A stretch of DNA of 64,000 nt from NCBI GenBank assembly GCA_016720905.1, contig JADKJT010000019.1, positions 1-64,000 on the forward strand, in the 5' to 3' direction. Positions 54,649 to 63,713 of this stretch are shown here, piece after piece. Each line of letters begins with the position of its first letter. The stretch's first letter is position 1. This DNA comes from Gemmatimonadaceae bacterium. GTDB lineage: Bacteria > Gemmatimonadota > Gemmatimonadetes > Gemmatimonadales > Gemmatimonadaceae. Below the pieces are notes generated by a model. That model had not been told where the DNA came from. It worked only from the letters and a program-made list of their open reading frames with translations, and did no database searches. Position numbers and translations under genes: made by a program.

Positions 54649-57600
54649 ATGGCCTCCATGGCGCCTTCACAGTCGACGTCCCCTTACACCGCTGACCCTG
54701 CGGACGCTCGGCGATGCCGGGTCTACCATGAAGACGCGCCCCTGCCACTCCTCGGCCCAGGCAAGCCGTTTGCCCTCCGGTCTACCTGGCACTCACCCCG
54801 GACGGCGGACGTCCAGGGAGTTCCTCCTCGACCTCCTTTGGGCCGACCTCGATCCCGAGCGGGCCCGGCGCGCCCTGAGGCAGACGCTTTTCCATCTCCG
54901 CCGGCTCCTCGGTGAGGAAGCGCTTACCGGCACCGAAGAACTAACCCTCACCGGGGCGATCGATACCGATCGCGACCGCTTCCTCCGTGAACTGGAGCGG
55001 GGCGACCCCCAGACCGCGGTGGCCCTCAGGGGGCAACTTCCTCCCCGCCTTCGGTGTGCCGGGTGGGGCATCGTTCGAACACTGGGCCGACCTCGAGCGC
55101 GACCGCCTGCAGACGGCGTTTCTCCGGAGCGCCGACATCCTGGTGCGACGACTGCTGAACGAATCGCACTTCAAGGGAGGCGCAGCGACTGGCGCGTCGC
55201 ATTCGGGAGCTCGTCCCTGAAAACGAAAGGGCATGGCGGCTGGTATTGGAAACGACGGTCGCAGGGCAGGACCTCGTCGCGGCGGCCGTCGAAGCGAAGG
55301 CACTCGAAGGGTGGGCCGAACGTGAGGAGATTGCCCTGGAATCGTCGACCCGACTCCTCTTGGCTCGGGCGCGGGGCTCGCGCCGAGCCGGGAAGGCGGC
55401 GCCAATGGCAGCGAACTGATCGCCGAGCTGACCGGCCGCGAGCGGGAATTCTCGACGATCACGTCGGCATGGAGGGATGTCGGAACGGACGGGCACGACA
55501 TCTCCACCTCACCGCACCCGCCGGATTCGGCAAGTCACGCCTGCTGCGCGATGCCTTACCGCCGCCCGCCCTGAACGAATTCCGGCGGCCGAGGGATGCG
55601 TCACGTTGCGGCTCGCGGCGCTGAGCCGCGAACAGATCGCCAGCCTGGTGTCGGCCCTCGGATCGTTACCGGAACAGGAGCCATGGAGCGCTCACTTCAT
55701 CTCCGGCCTGCAACAGGCGACCGGGGGCTCGCCCCTGCTCGTCATGGAAACCCTCCGTTTCGCCATCGATCAGGGTGTGCTCACGCTCGACCACAATGAG
55801 TGGCGCTGCCTCAAGCAGGAGTGGCTGCAGTCGCTCCTCCAGGCGGGCGAAGCGCTCCGCGAGCGGGTGCGGGCGCTGCCACCGGCGCAGCTATGGCTGC
55901 TCGTGCTGCTCTCCACGGCTGGCACGTCGATCGACAGCGAATCGCTCGCGCTGGCCGCCGGATTTCTCCGGCGGAGATTGCCGATCACCTCGCTCCACTC
56001 GAGCATCAGGGGTTGGTCACCAACGCCGGGGACGATGGAGCACCGCGCACGACGAAATCGCCGCAGCGTCTCGAGCGGCGCTGACCGTCGAGCAGCAGCG
56101 TGCGGCCCACCGCTCCATCGGCGAATACCACGCGGGCACGGACGTCGCGGATGCCGATACCCTGCTGCGGGCGGCACGCCATTTTCTGATCGCCGGCGAC
56201 GACAGCACGGTGCAGCAGCTGCACCGTCGCTTTGCGCGCGCGGCCCGTGAACGGGGCGACCGACGGGCCTTCTCGGAGATTGCCGCAGAACTGATCGACG
56301 AGGAAGCGCATTCGTCTCGCGTGTCGGTGCTCGTCCGGAGCCTGCCCCTCCCGTGGCGTGTCGGACTCTGGTCCACGTCGCGCCAGGTCGCCGCATCTGC
56401 CCTGACGATGTCGGTCGCGTTGCTGGTCCTCATGGCCGCCCGGTCCGGCAGGAGTGACGAGGCCACCCAGCACTTGGTCTACATGGATTCCACCGGCGCC
56501 ACCAGCGCAGTGCTGGTGCGACCATCGGAGTGGAGCAGCACCAGCGCGCCGGTGGTCCCTGTGCCAACGACGAGCGCGATGGCTGACGCGGCACGCACCT
56601 ACGCCGATCTTCCCCCCGCCATCTCACCGGACGGGAAGTCGGTGGCGTGGATCAAGGACTCGGGCGACAGCACGACGCTCGACATCTGGATTCGCACACC
56701 GGCCGGCACTCGCCGGCTCACATCACAGTCGCGCGACGATCTCGTGCTGGGCTGGCTTCCCGACGGCTCGGCGCTTGTCGGACAGACCATGCGCTGGTCT
56801 CCGGCCACGGATGGGAACTACGACATTGCCGTCTTCGACACGGCCACTGGGGCCGCGCGACAGATCACCCGTGGCCCGGCGCAAGACATCGATCCCCAAG
56901 TCTCTCCCGACGGAACCCGGGTCGCCTTCATCCGGGGCTCGATGGTCGATCCCCCGCAGCTGTGCATTACCACGATCGACGGACAGCATGAGCCCGAGTG
57001 TCGCCTGATCGGCGGACAGCCGATCGCCACGTTGCTCGGCTGGACCGGCCTCGATGAACTCGCCCTCACCACATACGAATCCGGCGCGCAGCCGCTGGTG
57101 AGGTACGATTGGATGCGCGACAACCGGACGAACGTCCTTGCTCCGTACGTCATCAGGCCGCGCCTCAGTCCCGACCGGCGTTGGGTCGCCGGGTCGGCCC
57201 GGCTGGATGGCATGGTCGGCTTGCGCGACATGGTCCTGCCGCTGGACGCCCCCGGCACGGCACGGCCGGTCGCCGGAGCTGGCCACGCGCCTGACGCGCT
57301 GCGCTGGTGGGAGGGGATGCCGGATCGTTCGTGGTTGATCGACCATCTGGAGTTCAGCGACTCGGTGACAACGGTCCTGCCCGGCATTGGGACGCGACTG
57401 TCGGTGAAAGCATTGAGCGCCACAGGCTCCGAGATACCGATTCGCGCGCCGGTCGTATGGAGCTCGAGCGACACGATGGTCGCCATCATCGACTCCACCG
57501 GTGAAGTGCGTGTCCGCGCGCCGGGTGAGGTGGCGGTTACCGCCACGCTCGCCGACTGGCGCAAGGCCACCAAGCGCATCAAAGTGGTTGGCAAGGCGCC

Positions 57601-58252
57601 CATCAACGTCCTTGATGAACGGTGGGAGGGTGACTGGCGACGCCGTTGGCTACCATGGGGTGATCCGACTCCACTGGTGTCCACCGGCCCCCAGGGAATT
57701 CGTGGCTTGTGGAGCCGAGGGGATGGCGTCTACCCGAGCATGGCGATCTTGCGTGATGCGCTCTCGGCGCGGGATGGCCTCGGACTGGAGGTGCGCATCA
57801 GCACGCCGCTGACGCTCGCGCAACATCAGCGATTGAAGGTCATGTTCCTGGCCGGCCTCGATCCGTCGACTTTCGAGCGGGCTGACCAGCAGAAGGCTCC
57901 GCCAACAGTTGGCACGTCCGTCTCCATGTGCGGCATTATTTTCCCGCAGGAAGGGCGCTGGGGGGCGACACGAATTGCGCTGTTTGGCAGCGTTCCAGAA
58001 AACATCGACGTTGGCAGGGAAGGCGCTGCGCTGCGAACCGGCGACTGGTGGACGCTGCGGGTCCAGATCCTTCCTGATGGTCGCTGCGGCATCGCCATCA
58101 ACGGCCGCGTGCTGCGACTGTCGAAGGAGCCGGTTCCTCTCGACGGCGCCTATCGGGTCTGGCTTGGTGACGAATCCGCGGGCGTGCAGTTGATTCACGG
58201 CCCGCTGCAGATCTGGACCGGCGTGCGGACCGACATTCGGTGGAGCAATTGA
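54649..58252 (+). pseudogene. BTAD/SARP-type regulator fused to ATPase, TM helix and TolB-like propeller; 5' third frameshifted
   Basis: The 3' 2.2 kb (about 56050-58252) is a clean frame. It has a transmembrane helix (ASALTMSVALLVLMAA), a WD/PD40 TolB-type propeller (AISPDGKSVAWIKDSG, QVSPDGTRVAFIRGS), a BIG2-like Ig unit (WSSSDTMVAIIDSTGEVRV) and a C-terminal concanavalin-like domain. Upstream, joined across several frames, are a BTAD domain (LLDLLWADLDPERARRALRQ, then LFHLRRLLGEEAL), tetratricopeptide-like helices (LARRIRELVPENERAWRLVL), a P-loop (LTAPAGFGKSRLLRDA) and a helical ATPase region (GGSPLLVMETLRFAIDQGVL). The whole would be about 1,200 residues: a membrane-tethered transcription factor with an extracytoplasmic sensor. 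Translation start is uncertain (ATG 54649 or 54658). Confidence 0.7.
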
Positions 58253-58316
58253 CGGGCAGCGCACCCGACGACGACAGCCATCCATATGCCAGAGTGAGCC
58301 CTCGCTCGGCCCCTCC

Positions 58317-58365
58317 TTGCATGCGGTGAGGCCGCGGCTATATACTTTACCGTATGGTGAAGTAT
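58317..58365 (+). promoter_or_regulatory. Promoter and operator overlapping the ArsR start codon; probable leaderless start
   Basis: TTGCAT (58317-58322) and TATACT (58341-58346) with an 18-bp spacer form a plausible sigma-70 promoter. The -10 box lies 7 nt from the ATG at 58354, so the mRNA would be leaderless. An inverted repeat ATACTTTACC-GTAT-GGTGAAGTAT (58342-58365, 9 of 10 pairs) covers the -10 box, the start codon and codons 2-4, a natural autorepression site for the ArsR protein it encodes. Confidence 0.75.
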
Positions 58366-58719
58366 GTGCAGGTCCGCCTCGATACCTCATTCGCCGCGCT
58401 CTCCGGACGCCACCCGACGCGGCGTTCTGGAGCAGCCCGACGTTCAGACGCTTCGATCACGGACCTTGCCCGGAAGTTCCACATCACCCTCGCGGGCATG
58501 AAGAAGCACGTCGGCGTCCTGGAGCAGGCCGGGCTGGTGACCACCGAGAAGGTAGCGCGCGTGCCGAACTGCACGCTCGGCGCGCATACATTGCAGCAAG
58601 AGCCCGCATCGCTTCCGAGGCACCGCCAGCTCTGGGACGCACGTTTCGACGAGTTGGACCACGTGGTCGAGGAACTCAACCGGAAGGAGAGAATCGATGG
58701 ACGCAAGAATCGGAAGTAA
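58354..58719 (+). CDS. ArsR-family repressor of the SRPBCC-linked type, with a compensated frameshift near its N-terminus
   Basis: This 121-residue protein has the winged-helix blocks DASITDLARKFHITLAGMKKH and VGVLEQAGLVTTEKV, and the C-terminal RQLWDARFDELDHVVEELNR that is typical of ArsR regulators paired with AHSA1 proteins. Residues about 17-29 read GRHPTRRSGAARR, which is not family-like. In the next frame the same bases (58406-58435) read DATRRGVLEQ, the expected motif. A gained base near 58403 and a lost base near 58440 would explain this. It overlaps the SRPBCC gene by 23 bp. Confidence 0.88.
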   Translation: MVKYVQVRLDTSFAALSGRHPTRRSGAARRSDASITDLARKFHITLAGMKKHVGVLEQAGLVTTEKVARVPNCTLGAHTLQQEPASLPRHRQLWDARFDELDHVVEELNRKERIDGRKNRK

Positions 58720-59215
58720 GCCCGCCGCCGAGAAGAACCGCACCACGGTGGAACGGCAGTCGGACCGCGAGGTCGTTGTCACGCGGACCATCAACGGCCC
58801 CGCGCACATCGTGTTCGAGGCATTTTCCAAGGCCGAGTTGCTCAAGCGTTGGTGGGTGCCTAAGTCGATGAACATGACCCTGCTGTCGTGCGAGGTGGAT
58901 GCTCGTGTCGGCGGCACGTACCGATTGGAATTCGACGTCGGTGGCCCCGAGCCTGTCGCGTTCTTCGGCACGTACGTCGACGTGACGCCGTCGTCGCGCC
59001 TCTCGTGGACCAATGACGAAGGTGGCGAGGGCGGATCGGTCACCACGGTGACCTTCGAGGAAAAGGGCGGCCAGACGCTGGTGGTCCTGCGCGAGAGCTA
59101 TCCATCGAAGGAAGCGCTCGACGCTGCCGGCACGGGCGCCGCCGATGCACTGTTCGAGACGTTCGATCAGCTGGACGAGCTTCTCGTCGCCCTGGGTGAG
59201 GGCTCGGGACAGTAA
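58697..59215 (+). CDS. SRPBCC (AHSA1-like) domain protein
   Basis: This 172-residue single-domain protein has VTRTINGPAHIVFEAFSKAE, LLKRWWVPKSMNMTLLSCEV, VGGTYRLEFDVGG and GTYVDVTPSSRLSWTNDE, then an ESYPSKEALDAAGTG end, all standard for AHSA1-type START-fold proteins. It is translationally coupled to the ArsR gene by a 23-bp overlap and would be repressed through the palindrome at 58342-58365. Homologues respond to or bind hydrophobic compounds; its ligand is unknown. Confidence 0.92.
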   Translation: MDARIGSKPAAEKNRTTVERQSDREVVVTRTINGPAHIVFEAFSKAELLKRWWVPKSMNMTLLSCEVDARVGGTYRLEFDVGGPEPVAFFGTYVDVTPSSRLSWTNDEGGEGGSVTTVTFEEKGGQTLVVLRESYPSKEALDAAGTGAADALFETFDQLDELLVALGEGSGQ

Positions 59216-59264
59216 CCGAGACGTGGATTTCGGGTGAGTGATCAATCCGGGCAAGGAATGATGT

Positions 59265-59447
59265 TCAGCGCCGCACGCGCGCGAACATCCACGGCAGCAA
59301 CGCCGGTTCCGTGTACGCCCACTCCCACGCGTTGTGTGCCGCAAAGAAGGCCGGTCGGTGCGCCAACATGTTCCACACGCCGAGCGTCCCAGCGGCGACA
59401 GTGAACAGGCGCAGCCAGAATCCGGCACCGAAGTCAGCCGTGACGCT
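59265..59447 (-). pseudogene. Possible C-terminal fragment of a membrane protein
   Basis: On the minus strand about 60 codons read FGAGFWLRLFTVAAGTLGVW, NMLAHRPAFFAAHNAWEWAY and end ALLPWMFARVRR. The aromatic-rich, membrane-like character and a natural stop suggest a real gene tail. Upstream the frame runs into antisense of the next lipoprotein gene and has no recognisable N-terminus. It is the only candidate in the gap 59216-59589. Confidence 0.3.
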
Positions 59448-59589
59448 ATCCGCTGCTGGGGCCAATGAGCGCGGAATGATCCGTCTCGCGGCTGCCCTGC
59501 GCTTTATCCATGCAGGCATCCGCGCTTCCCCCCAGGGAGCTCCGCGTTGCCGGATTGTTCGCAGCGCTGTTTCCCCAAAAGAGAAGCCT

Positions 59590-62358
59590 GTGTCCCCAGC
59601 TACCCAACATCGGTCAACGCCATTCCCGGCCGCAGCTTGCGTCGCACTTGTCCTGCTAGCCGCTTGTGGCGGTGGGGAGGACTCACCAACGCCAATCACT
59701 CCGCCGCCCCCTCCTACGAGAACACCTGCCTCGTTGGTTACCGTTTCGGGTGATGCGCAGGCCGGTGCTCCGAAAGCCGCGTTGCCCGTCAAGCCGGTGG
59801 TCGCGGTGAAAGACGCGGCCGGCGCCGGCCTGCCCGGGGTGACGGTGACGTTCTCCGTCGATTCAGGCAATGGTTCACTCGCCGCGACCACAATGGTCAC
59901 CGCCAACGACGGAACGGCGTCACCCGGCGACTGGATCCTGGGGACGGCGGAAGGACGCAATGTCATCACGGCGCACGCGGGAACGTTGCCAGCGCTCAAG
60001 TTGGTCGCCACGGCCACGCTGCCAACGGTCAATCTCGCGGGCCAGACCGTTCCCACAACTGGCGGCACTGTCACGCTCACACTCCCCGGTTCCGCACTGG
60101 ATGGGACCACGCTGACCATTCCACCCGGTGCGCTCGGCAGCGCGGGCACAATCGGCTTCAGCATCTCGTCCGCATCGACCCTTGTACTACCGGCGGGCGT
60201 CACCGCAGTTTCGCCGACGCTGGCCGTCACCGGACCTGTTGGACGATTCAAGGTACCTGCCACATTGCGTTTGCCCGGCATCGCGCCGGCCGGCAAGGTG
60301 CTTGTTGTCGTCCTGATGGATCCCGCCACGGGTGCGATGTCCGTGCTGCCCAGTTCTGCGTCGGGCGCGTCGGGCATCACGGTGGCGTTGCCATCGATCG
60401 ACGCACCAACGCCAGCGGCCACCGTCGCTGACGGCAACACACCATTGGTCGGAGCGCGCACTTCGGCCACCACATCGCTGCACGCGCCGGTCACATCGAT
60501 CCTGGTCACCATCGCGATCGATCCCACACTGCTGGCGCGCGATTTCGATTCGGGCTTTCGCACCGCGGCTGACGAATGGGACTTTCAGCGCCAGTTGATC
60601 TCCTCGTTCCCCGTGTCGCTCTCGGGACCTGGCGTCGATCCCGATGTGTCGATGATCGGCACGTCGATCTGGTATTTCGTCAATCGCAAGGGCACCGACG
60701 GACCGCTGTTCCAGAAGTACCAGGAAGCGCCCGGCATTCCGGAAAGCAATCGGCGCGGCTTCCGTTGGACGTCGGTCGCCTATTCGGATGTGCCGGACCT
60801 GTACCTGACGGGTGGACTGGCCGACGCTACGTTCGCCCAGATCAAGGCGAGTTCTGCCGCCTTCGCCTTGCAGAGCATGAATGAGATCAAGGCCGCGTTC
60901 CTGCTCTCGAGCAACAAACCGCAACCGGTCATGCTGTTCAACGACCGGGCCGTGGCCACGGGGGGTGAACCGCGCTTCGGCATTGCGTATCGGACGGTGG
61001 GAGCGGTGGTGGAACTGTCGATCCCGGACGCGCCGGGGCGCCGCTTCACGATGGAGTTGCTGCCCACCGGTTGGGTCACCGCCTTCGTGACACCAGCCAG
61101 CGGCATCCAGTATCGCGTGGACCACCTGGCCCCGGTCCACTACGGGCTGCTCGTGCAGGACGCGGCATTTGCACAGGAGTACGCGCGGGTCACCGCGAAG
61201 ACGATCGGCGACGCGCAAGGGTGGCCCAGGCCCACATTGAACAGTGCGTATGGCCTGCTCGATACGGCGGCGGTGTACGCGGCCGACACGCTGCGGAATT
61301 GGTGGGTGTGCAGCGCCTGCGAAGACCACGGCTTTCGCACCACGCAGATCACGCCCTCGCCCACGCTGCTCGCGGCGTTTCGACGGGCCGACCAGAATGC
61401 CAACGGCAGTTGGGGCGCGCTCGCCCCGGCCATCGCCGTTCAACTCCTGCATCGCGGCGACTTGCCGCTACCAAACGGTCAACAGAAGCGCGGCTACGAA
61501 ATTCTTCAACCGATGCCGGGCAGCGGGCTGAATACCCTGCCGTTCACCGGGTGGCTGGATTGGATCACCGTGAACTACAAGCAACTTCCCACCGACGTGC
61601 GTCCGGATTCGATCATCATCATTGACGACCAGAACGCGGCGTACACGGCGACCGTCACGGGTGGACCGAGTGGGTCGACGTATCGCTGGAAGTACGTGGG
61701 GGACAAGGTCACGGACAGTACGGACACCAACACCCCAGCGTTTTCGCGCTTCATGACCGACGCCGTTGGCCGTTCGATGATGTACGGCACGGTGCTGGAA
61801 AAGACCACGAAGCGGCCACTAGGCAGGGACTCGAGTGCGGTCCTCTATGCGAAAGCGTGGCAATTCAAGGCGGTCTCGCTGGCATCGGCGCTCCTGCCAC
61901 CAGGCGGCACCGGCACCGAGCCGAGCGACGTGCTGGGACTGGGCATCGCGACCAGCACCATCAACGACCTGCAGCAACGGCCGTCCAACAGCATCCTCGA
62001 CATGTTGCACGGGCCGAACAACTGCCGAGCGATCGCGTTGCAGCAGTACCTGCCAGGCCAGGTCCCGGACACCGGCGGCGTCAAGGGGAATTCGTTCCGC
62101 GCGCTGTTGGGGAACAACTGCCCCGACCCGGACTTCATCCAGACACTCACGATTGCACCGCTCGGCGCGGGTACCATCGTTGGTTCGGTCGCACCGTCGT
62201 TTGCCGATCCTGATGTCGTCACCATTCCTGGCGGCACGATTACCGCGACGATGAACGGACTGAACCTGCAAGGCACGTTTGTCTGGAAATTCCGCTACAG
62301 CACTGGCATCGCGCTGTACACGTTCAACTTCCAGGCGTCGCTGCTGATACCGAAGTAG
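59590..62358 (+). CDS. Lipoprotein paralogous to the 46-49 kb cysteine peptidase, active site lost
   Basis: A protein of about 922 residues with a lipoprotein signal (ACVALVLLAACGGG, Cys26), an invasin-like Ig domain (GDAQAGAPKAALPVKPVVAV, VTFSVDSGNGSLA), a ZU5-like domain (TVPTTGGTVTLTLPGSALDG) and LARDFDSGFRTAADEWDF, all parallel to the broken gene at 46120-49463. Where that protein has GECEGMSITSMYYY, this one has DPDVSMIGTSIWYF, and its GGHAVVAYG is replaced by GGEPRFGIAYR, so catalytic Cys and His are gone. A pseudoenzyme or binding role is likely. GTG 59590 is chosen just before the signal peptide; the frame is open to 59311 without a sensible N-terminus. Confidence 0.8.
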   Translation: MSPATQHRSTPFPAAACVALVLLAACGGGEDSPTPITPPPPPTRTPASLVTVSGDAQAGAPKAALPVKPVVAVKDAAGAGLPGVTVTFSVDSGNGSLAATTMVTANDGTASPGDWILGTAEGRNVITAHAGTLPALKLVATATLPTVNLAGQTVPTTGGTVTLTLPGSALDGTTLTIPPGALGSAGTIGFSISSASTLVLPAGVTAVSPTLAVTGPVGRFKVPATLRLPGIAPAGKVLVVVLMDPATGAMSVLPSSASGASGITVALPSIDAPTPAATVADGNTPLVGARTSATTSLHAPVTSILVTIAIDPTLLARDFDSGFRTAADEWDFQRQLISSFPVSLSGPGVDPDVSMIGTSIWYFVNRKGTDGPLFQKYQEAPGIPESNRRGFRWTSVAYSDVPDLYLTGGLADATFAQIKASSAAFALQSMNEIKAAFLLSSNKPQPVMLFNDRAVATGGEPRFGIAYRTVGAVVELSIPDAPGRRFTMELLPTGWVTAFVTPASGIQYRVDHLAPVHYGLLVQDAAFAQEYARVTAKTIGDAQGWPRPTLNSAYGLLDTAAVYAADTLRNWWVCSACEDHGFRTTQITPSPTLLAAFRRADQNANGSWGALAPAIAVQLLHRGDLPLPNGQQKRGYEILQPMPGSGLNTLPFTGWLDWITVNYKQLPTDVRPDSIIIIDDQNAAYTATVTGGPSGSTYRWKYVGDKVTDSTDTNTPAFSRFMTDAVGRSMMYGTVLEKTTKRPLGRDSSAVLYAKAWQFKAVSLASALLPPGGTGTEPSDVLGLGIATSTINDLQQRPSNSILDMLHGPNNCRAIALQQYLPGQVPDTGGVKGNSFRALLGNNCPDPDFIQTLTIAPLGAGTIVGSVAPSFADPDVVTIPGGTITATMNGLNLQGTFVWKFRYSTGIALYTFNFQASLLIPK

Positions 62359-62369
62359 CAAGAGCGTCT

Positions 62370-62740
62370 TTGCCAGGGCTGTCCGTCGCTCCCGCTCCAC
62401 ACCGGGCCCGAACAGCGGGGGGCCCGCGAGTCGCGGCAGCGGGGCGTCTTGCTCCTATAGAGGCGCGGCGCATCGATGGCGAGTTCGAGACGATGCGAAC
62501 TCCGAGGCGGTCGCCCGCAACACGCGCTCCTGATAGGCACCGCGGCGACTCCAGGCGCGCACCGTCTTCGATCCAACCCATACGCCTGGCAATCCCCGAG
62601 AGCGACTCCCCTCGCCCAAGTGCTGCAAACACCTGCTCGACTAGTCTCGCTCACCACTCCACCTCTTGGCTCAAGTGCCTCGAAGATACCGGTCGATCTC
62701 CCGCGGTGCTCTGTAGCGCGGATTGCTCCCCTGTTCCCAT
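62370..62740 (-). pseudogene. Transposase-like HTH remnant
   Basis: On the minus strand, in shifting frames, are REIDRYLRGT, VFAALGRGESLSGIARRMG and SKTVRAWSRRGAYQERVLRA. The middle piece looks like the helix-turn-helix of IS-type transposases or integrase-associated proteins; the last is a plausible continuation after a one-base shift. No catalytic DDE part is left. It lies next to short direct repeats, consistent with a decayed insertion sequence, but I cannot assign a family. Confidence 0.4.
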
Positions 62741-62767
62741 GGCCAAGCTCCCTTGATGGGGGTGGGA

Positions 62768-62809
62768 AATTTGAGACGATCACTACCCGGGGAATTTGAG
62801 ACGATCACT
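62768..62809. repeat. 17-bp direct repeats, 25-bp period
   Basis: AATTTGAGACGATCACT occurs at 62768-62784 and 62793-62809. Each is preceded by a GG-purine run. A degenerate copy (GTTCGAGACGATGC) is near 62485. Such clustered short repeats are typical of insertion-sequence ends where transposase binds, and they truncate the antitoxin remnant next to them. Confidence 0.85.
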
Positions 62810-62983
62810 GACATCGACGGTCCCAAGAAGCGATACAAGCGCAAATTCGTGCCGGCCGTGCCTTGCGCGCTTCCCGGCCATAATTTCGTCGATCCGCTGG
62901 GCGGGCACGTCGATCCTATTTGCAAGGCGATACTGCGAGAGTTCCAGGGGCACGAGGAACTGCTCCTCAAGTGGTGTCGTCAC
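62810..62983 (-). pseudogene. Truncated HigA-like XRE antitoxin
   Basis: From GTG 62983 the minus strand reads EEQFLVPLELSQYRLANRID followed by VPAQRIDEIMAGKRA. This is the HTH core of HigA/VapI-type antitoxins (EEFL.PL.LSQ.RLA..I.VP..RI.EI..GKR). After GKRA the family-like continuation (TNLRLYRFLG) is in another frame, and the gene is then cut by the direct repeats at 62809. The expected toxin gene upstream is absent; a peptidase remnant on the other strand occupies its place. Confidence 0.65.
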
Positions 62984-63117
62984 CCTCGTCGCAGATCTAG
63001 CGAAGGCGGAGCCTGGATTTCAAGATCTTGTAATCGCACATGAGCTGTTGCATTTGCGGATCCGGAGTCACGGTAGGGTGTTCAAGGCCCTTGATGAGCG
63101 CGCATGTGCCCAACTGA
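62970..63117 (+). pseudogene. Fragment of an M48/YgjP-type metal-dependent hydrolase
   Basis: About 38 codons read GVVTLVADLAKAEPGFQDLV followed by IAHELLHLRIRSHGRVFKAL. HELLH with LRIRSHGRVFKAL is the zinc-site signature of the DUF45/YgjP-like peptidase family. After FKAL the proper ending (MSAHVPN, TGA at 63115-63117) is one base out of frame. The N-terminal two-thirds is missing, as the fragment starts at the 5' end of the antitoxin remnant. Confidence 0.6.
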
Positions 63118-63152
63118 AGAGCGTACGATCTGCGACGCTGAATGGCCTGCCG

Positions 63153-63709
63153 CTAGTCGATAGCCGAAAGGCCCACGCGAAGCACAGCGCCTGACTGAAC
63201 CAACTCAAAGGTCACGCTGCTGGCATCAGCCATGGGAAACAGGATGGCGAGGTGCCAGGAATCACTGTACCACCGACCTCCGTCCTGTTTCACGAAATTA
63301 GCTTCGCCACCACAGACTTTTTCGGCAAACTTGGCGAATCCAGTCTCCATCGTCTCCGTATTGGTGATGTTGCAGCGGCCAATACGCCGAGCCATCTCAA
63401 TTCTGAACGGTCCCAATGCGAGCACGGTGCATCGGTGGCGATCCCCACTGAGCCCTCCGACTGCTGGGGGCGCTCTTGTTCACCGAACTCGCCGGCTTGG
63501 GGCGAATCGACAGTTGTGAAAGCAGGACGCAACAGTGCGGCGAGGTCTGGGAATCCTTGAGTATCGATAGGTCCGCTCATCCCCCAGTCACGCTGCGATT
63601 TGGCAATTTCTCGGGCAATGTCTCGACTCTTTAGCGCATTCCCGCTTCCAGATTCGTATGCCTGCTGACGGCTCTTGCTCACCAGCCACCGTTGACGAGC
63701 AAAGCGCAA
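63153..63709 (-). CDS. Hypothetical protein, probably one frameshift near 63425
   Basis: From TTG 63709 one frame gives SRQQAYESGSGNALKSRDIA, REIAKSQRDWGMSGPIDTQG and PDLAALLRPAF with protein-like composition. Around 63425 it degenerates, while the other frame continues plausibly as MLALGPFRIEMARRIGRCNI, FVKQDGGRWYSDSWHLAILF and ends RVGLSAID at 63153. I recognise no family. It directly follows the gene at the right edge on the same strand, suggesting an operon. Confidence 0.45.
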
Positions 63710-63713
63710 CTGC

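Noticed and set aside
59265..60563. A 432-codon minus-strand open frame opposite the lipoprotein gene
   Set aside because: Its composition is Val/Pro/Ala-rich shadow sequence of the plus-strand gene with lipobox and domains. Only the last about 60 codons, outside that gene, look protein-like and are listed separately.
62796..63194. A 132-codon plus-strand protein
   Set aside because: Only the middle about 38 codons resemble a peptidase; the first part is antisense to an antitoxin remnant and the end is frameshifted.
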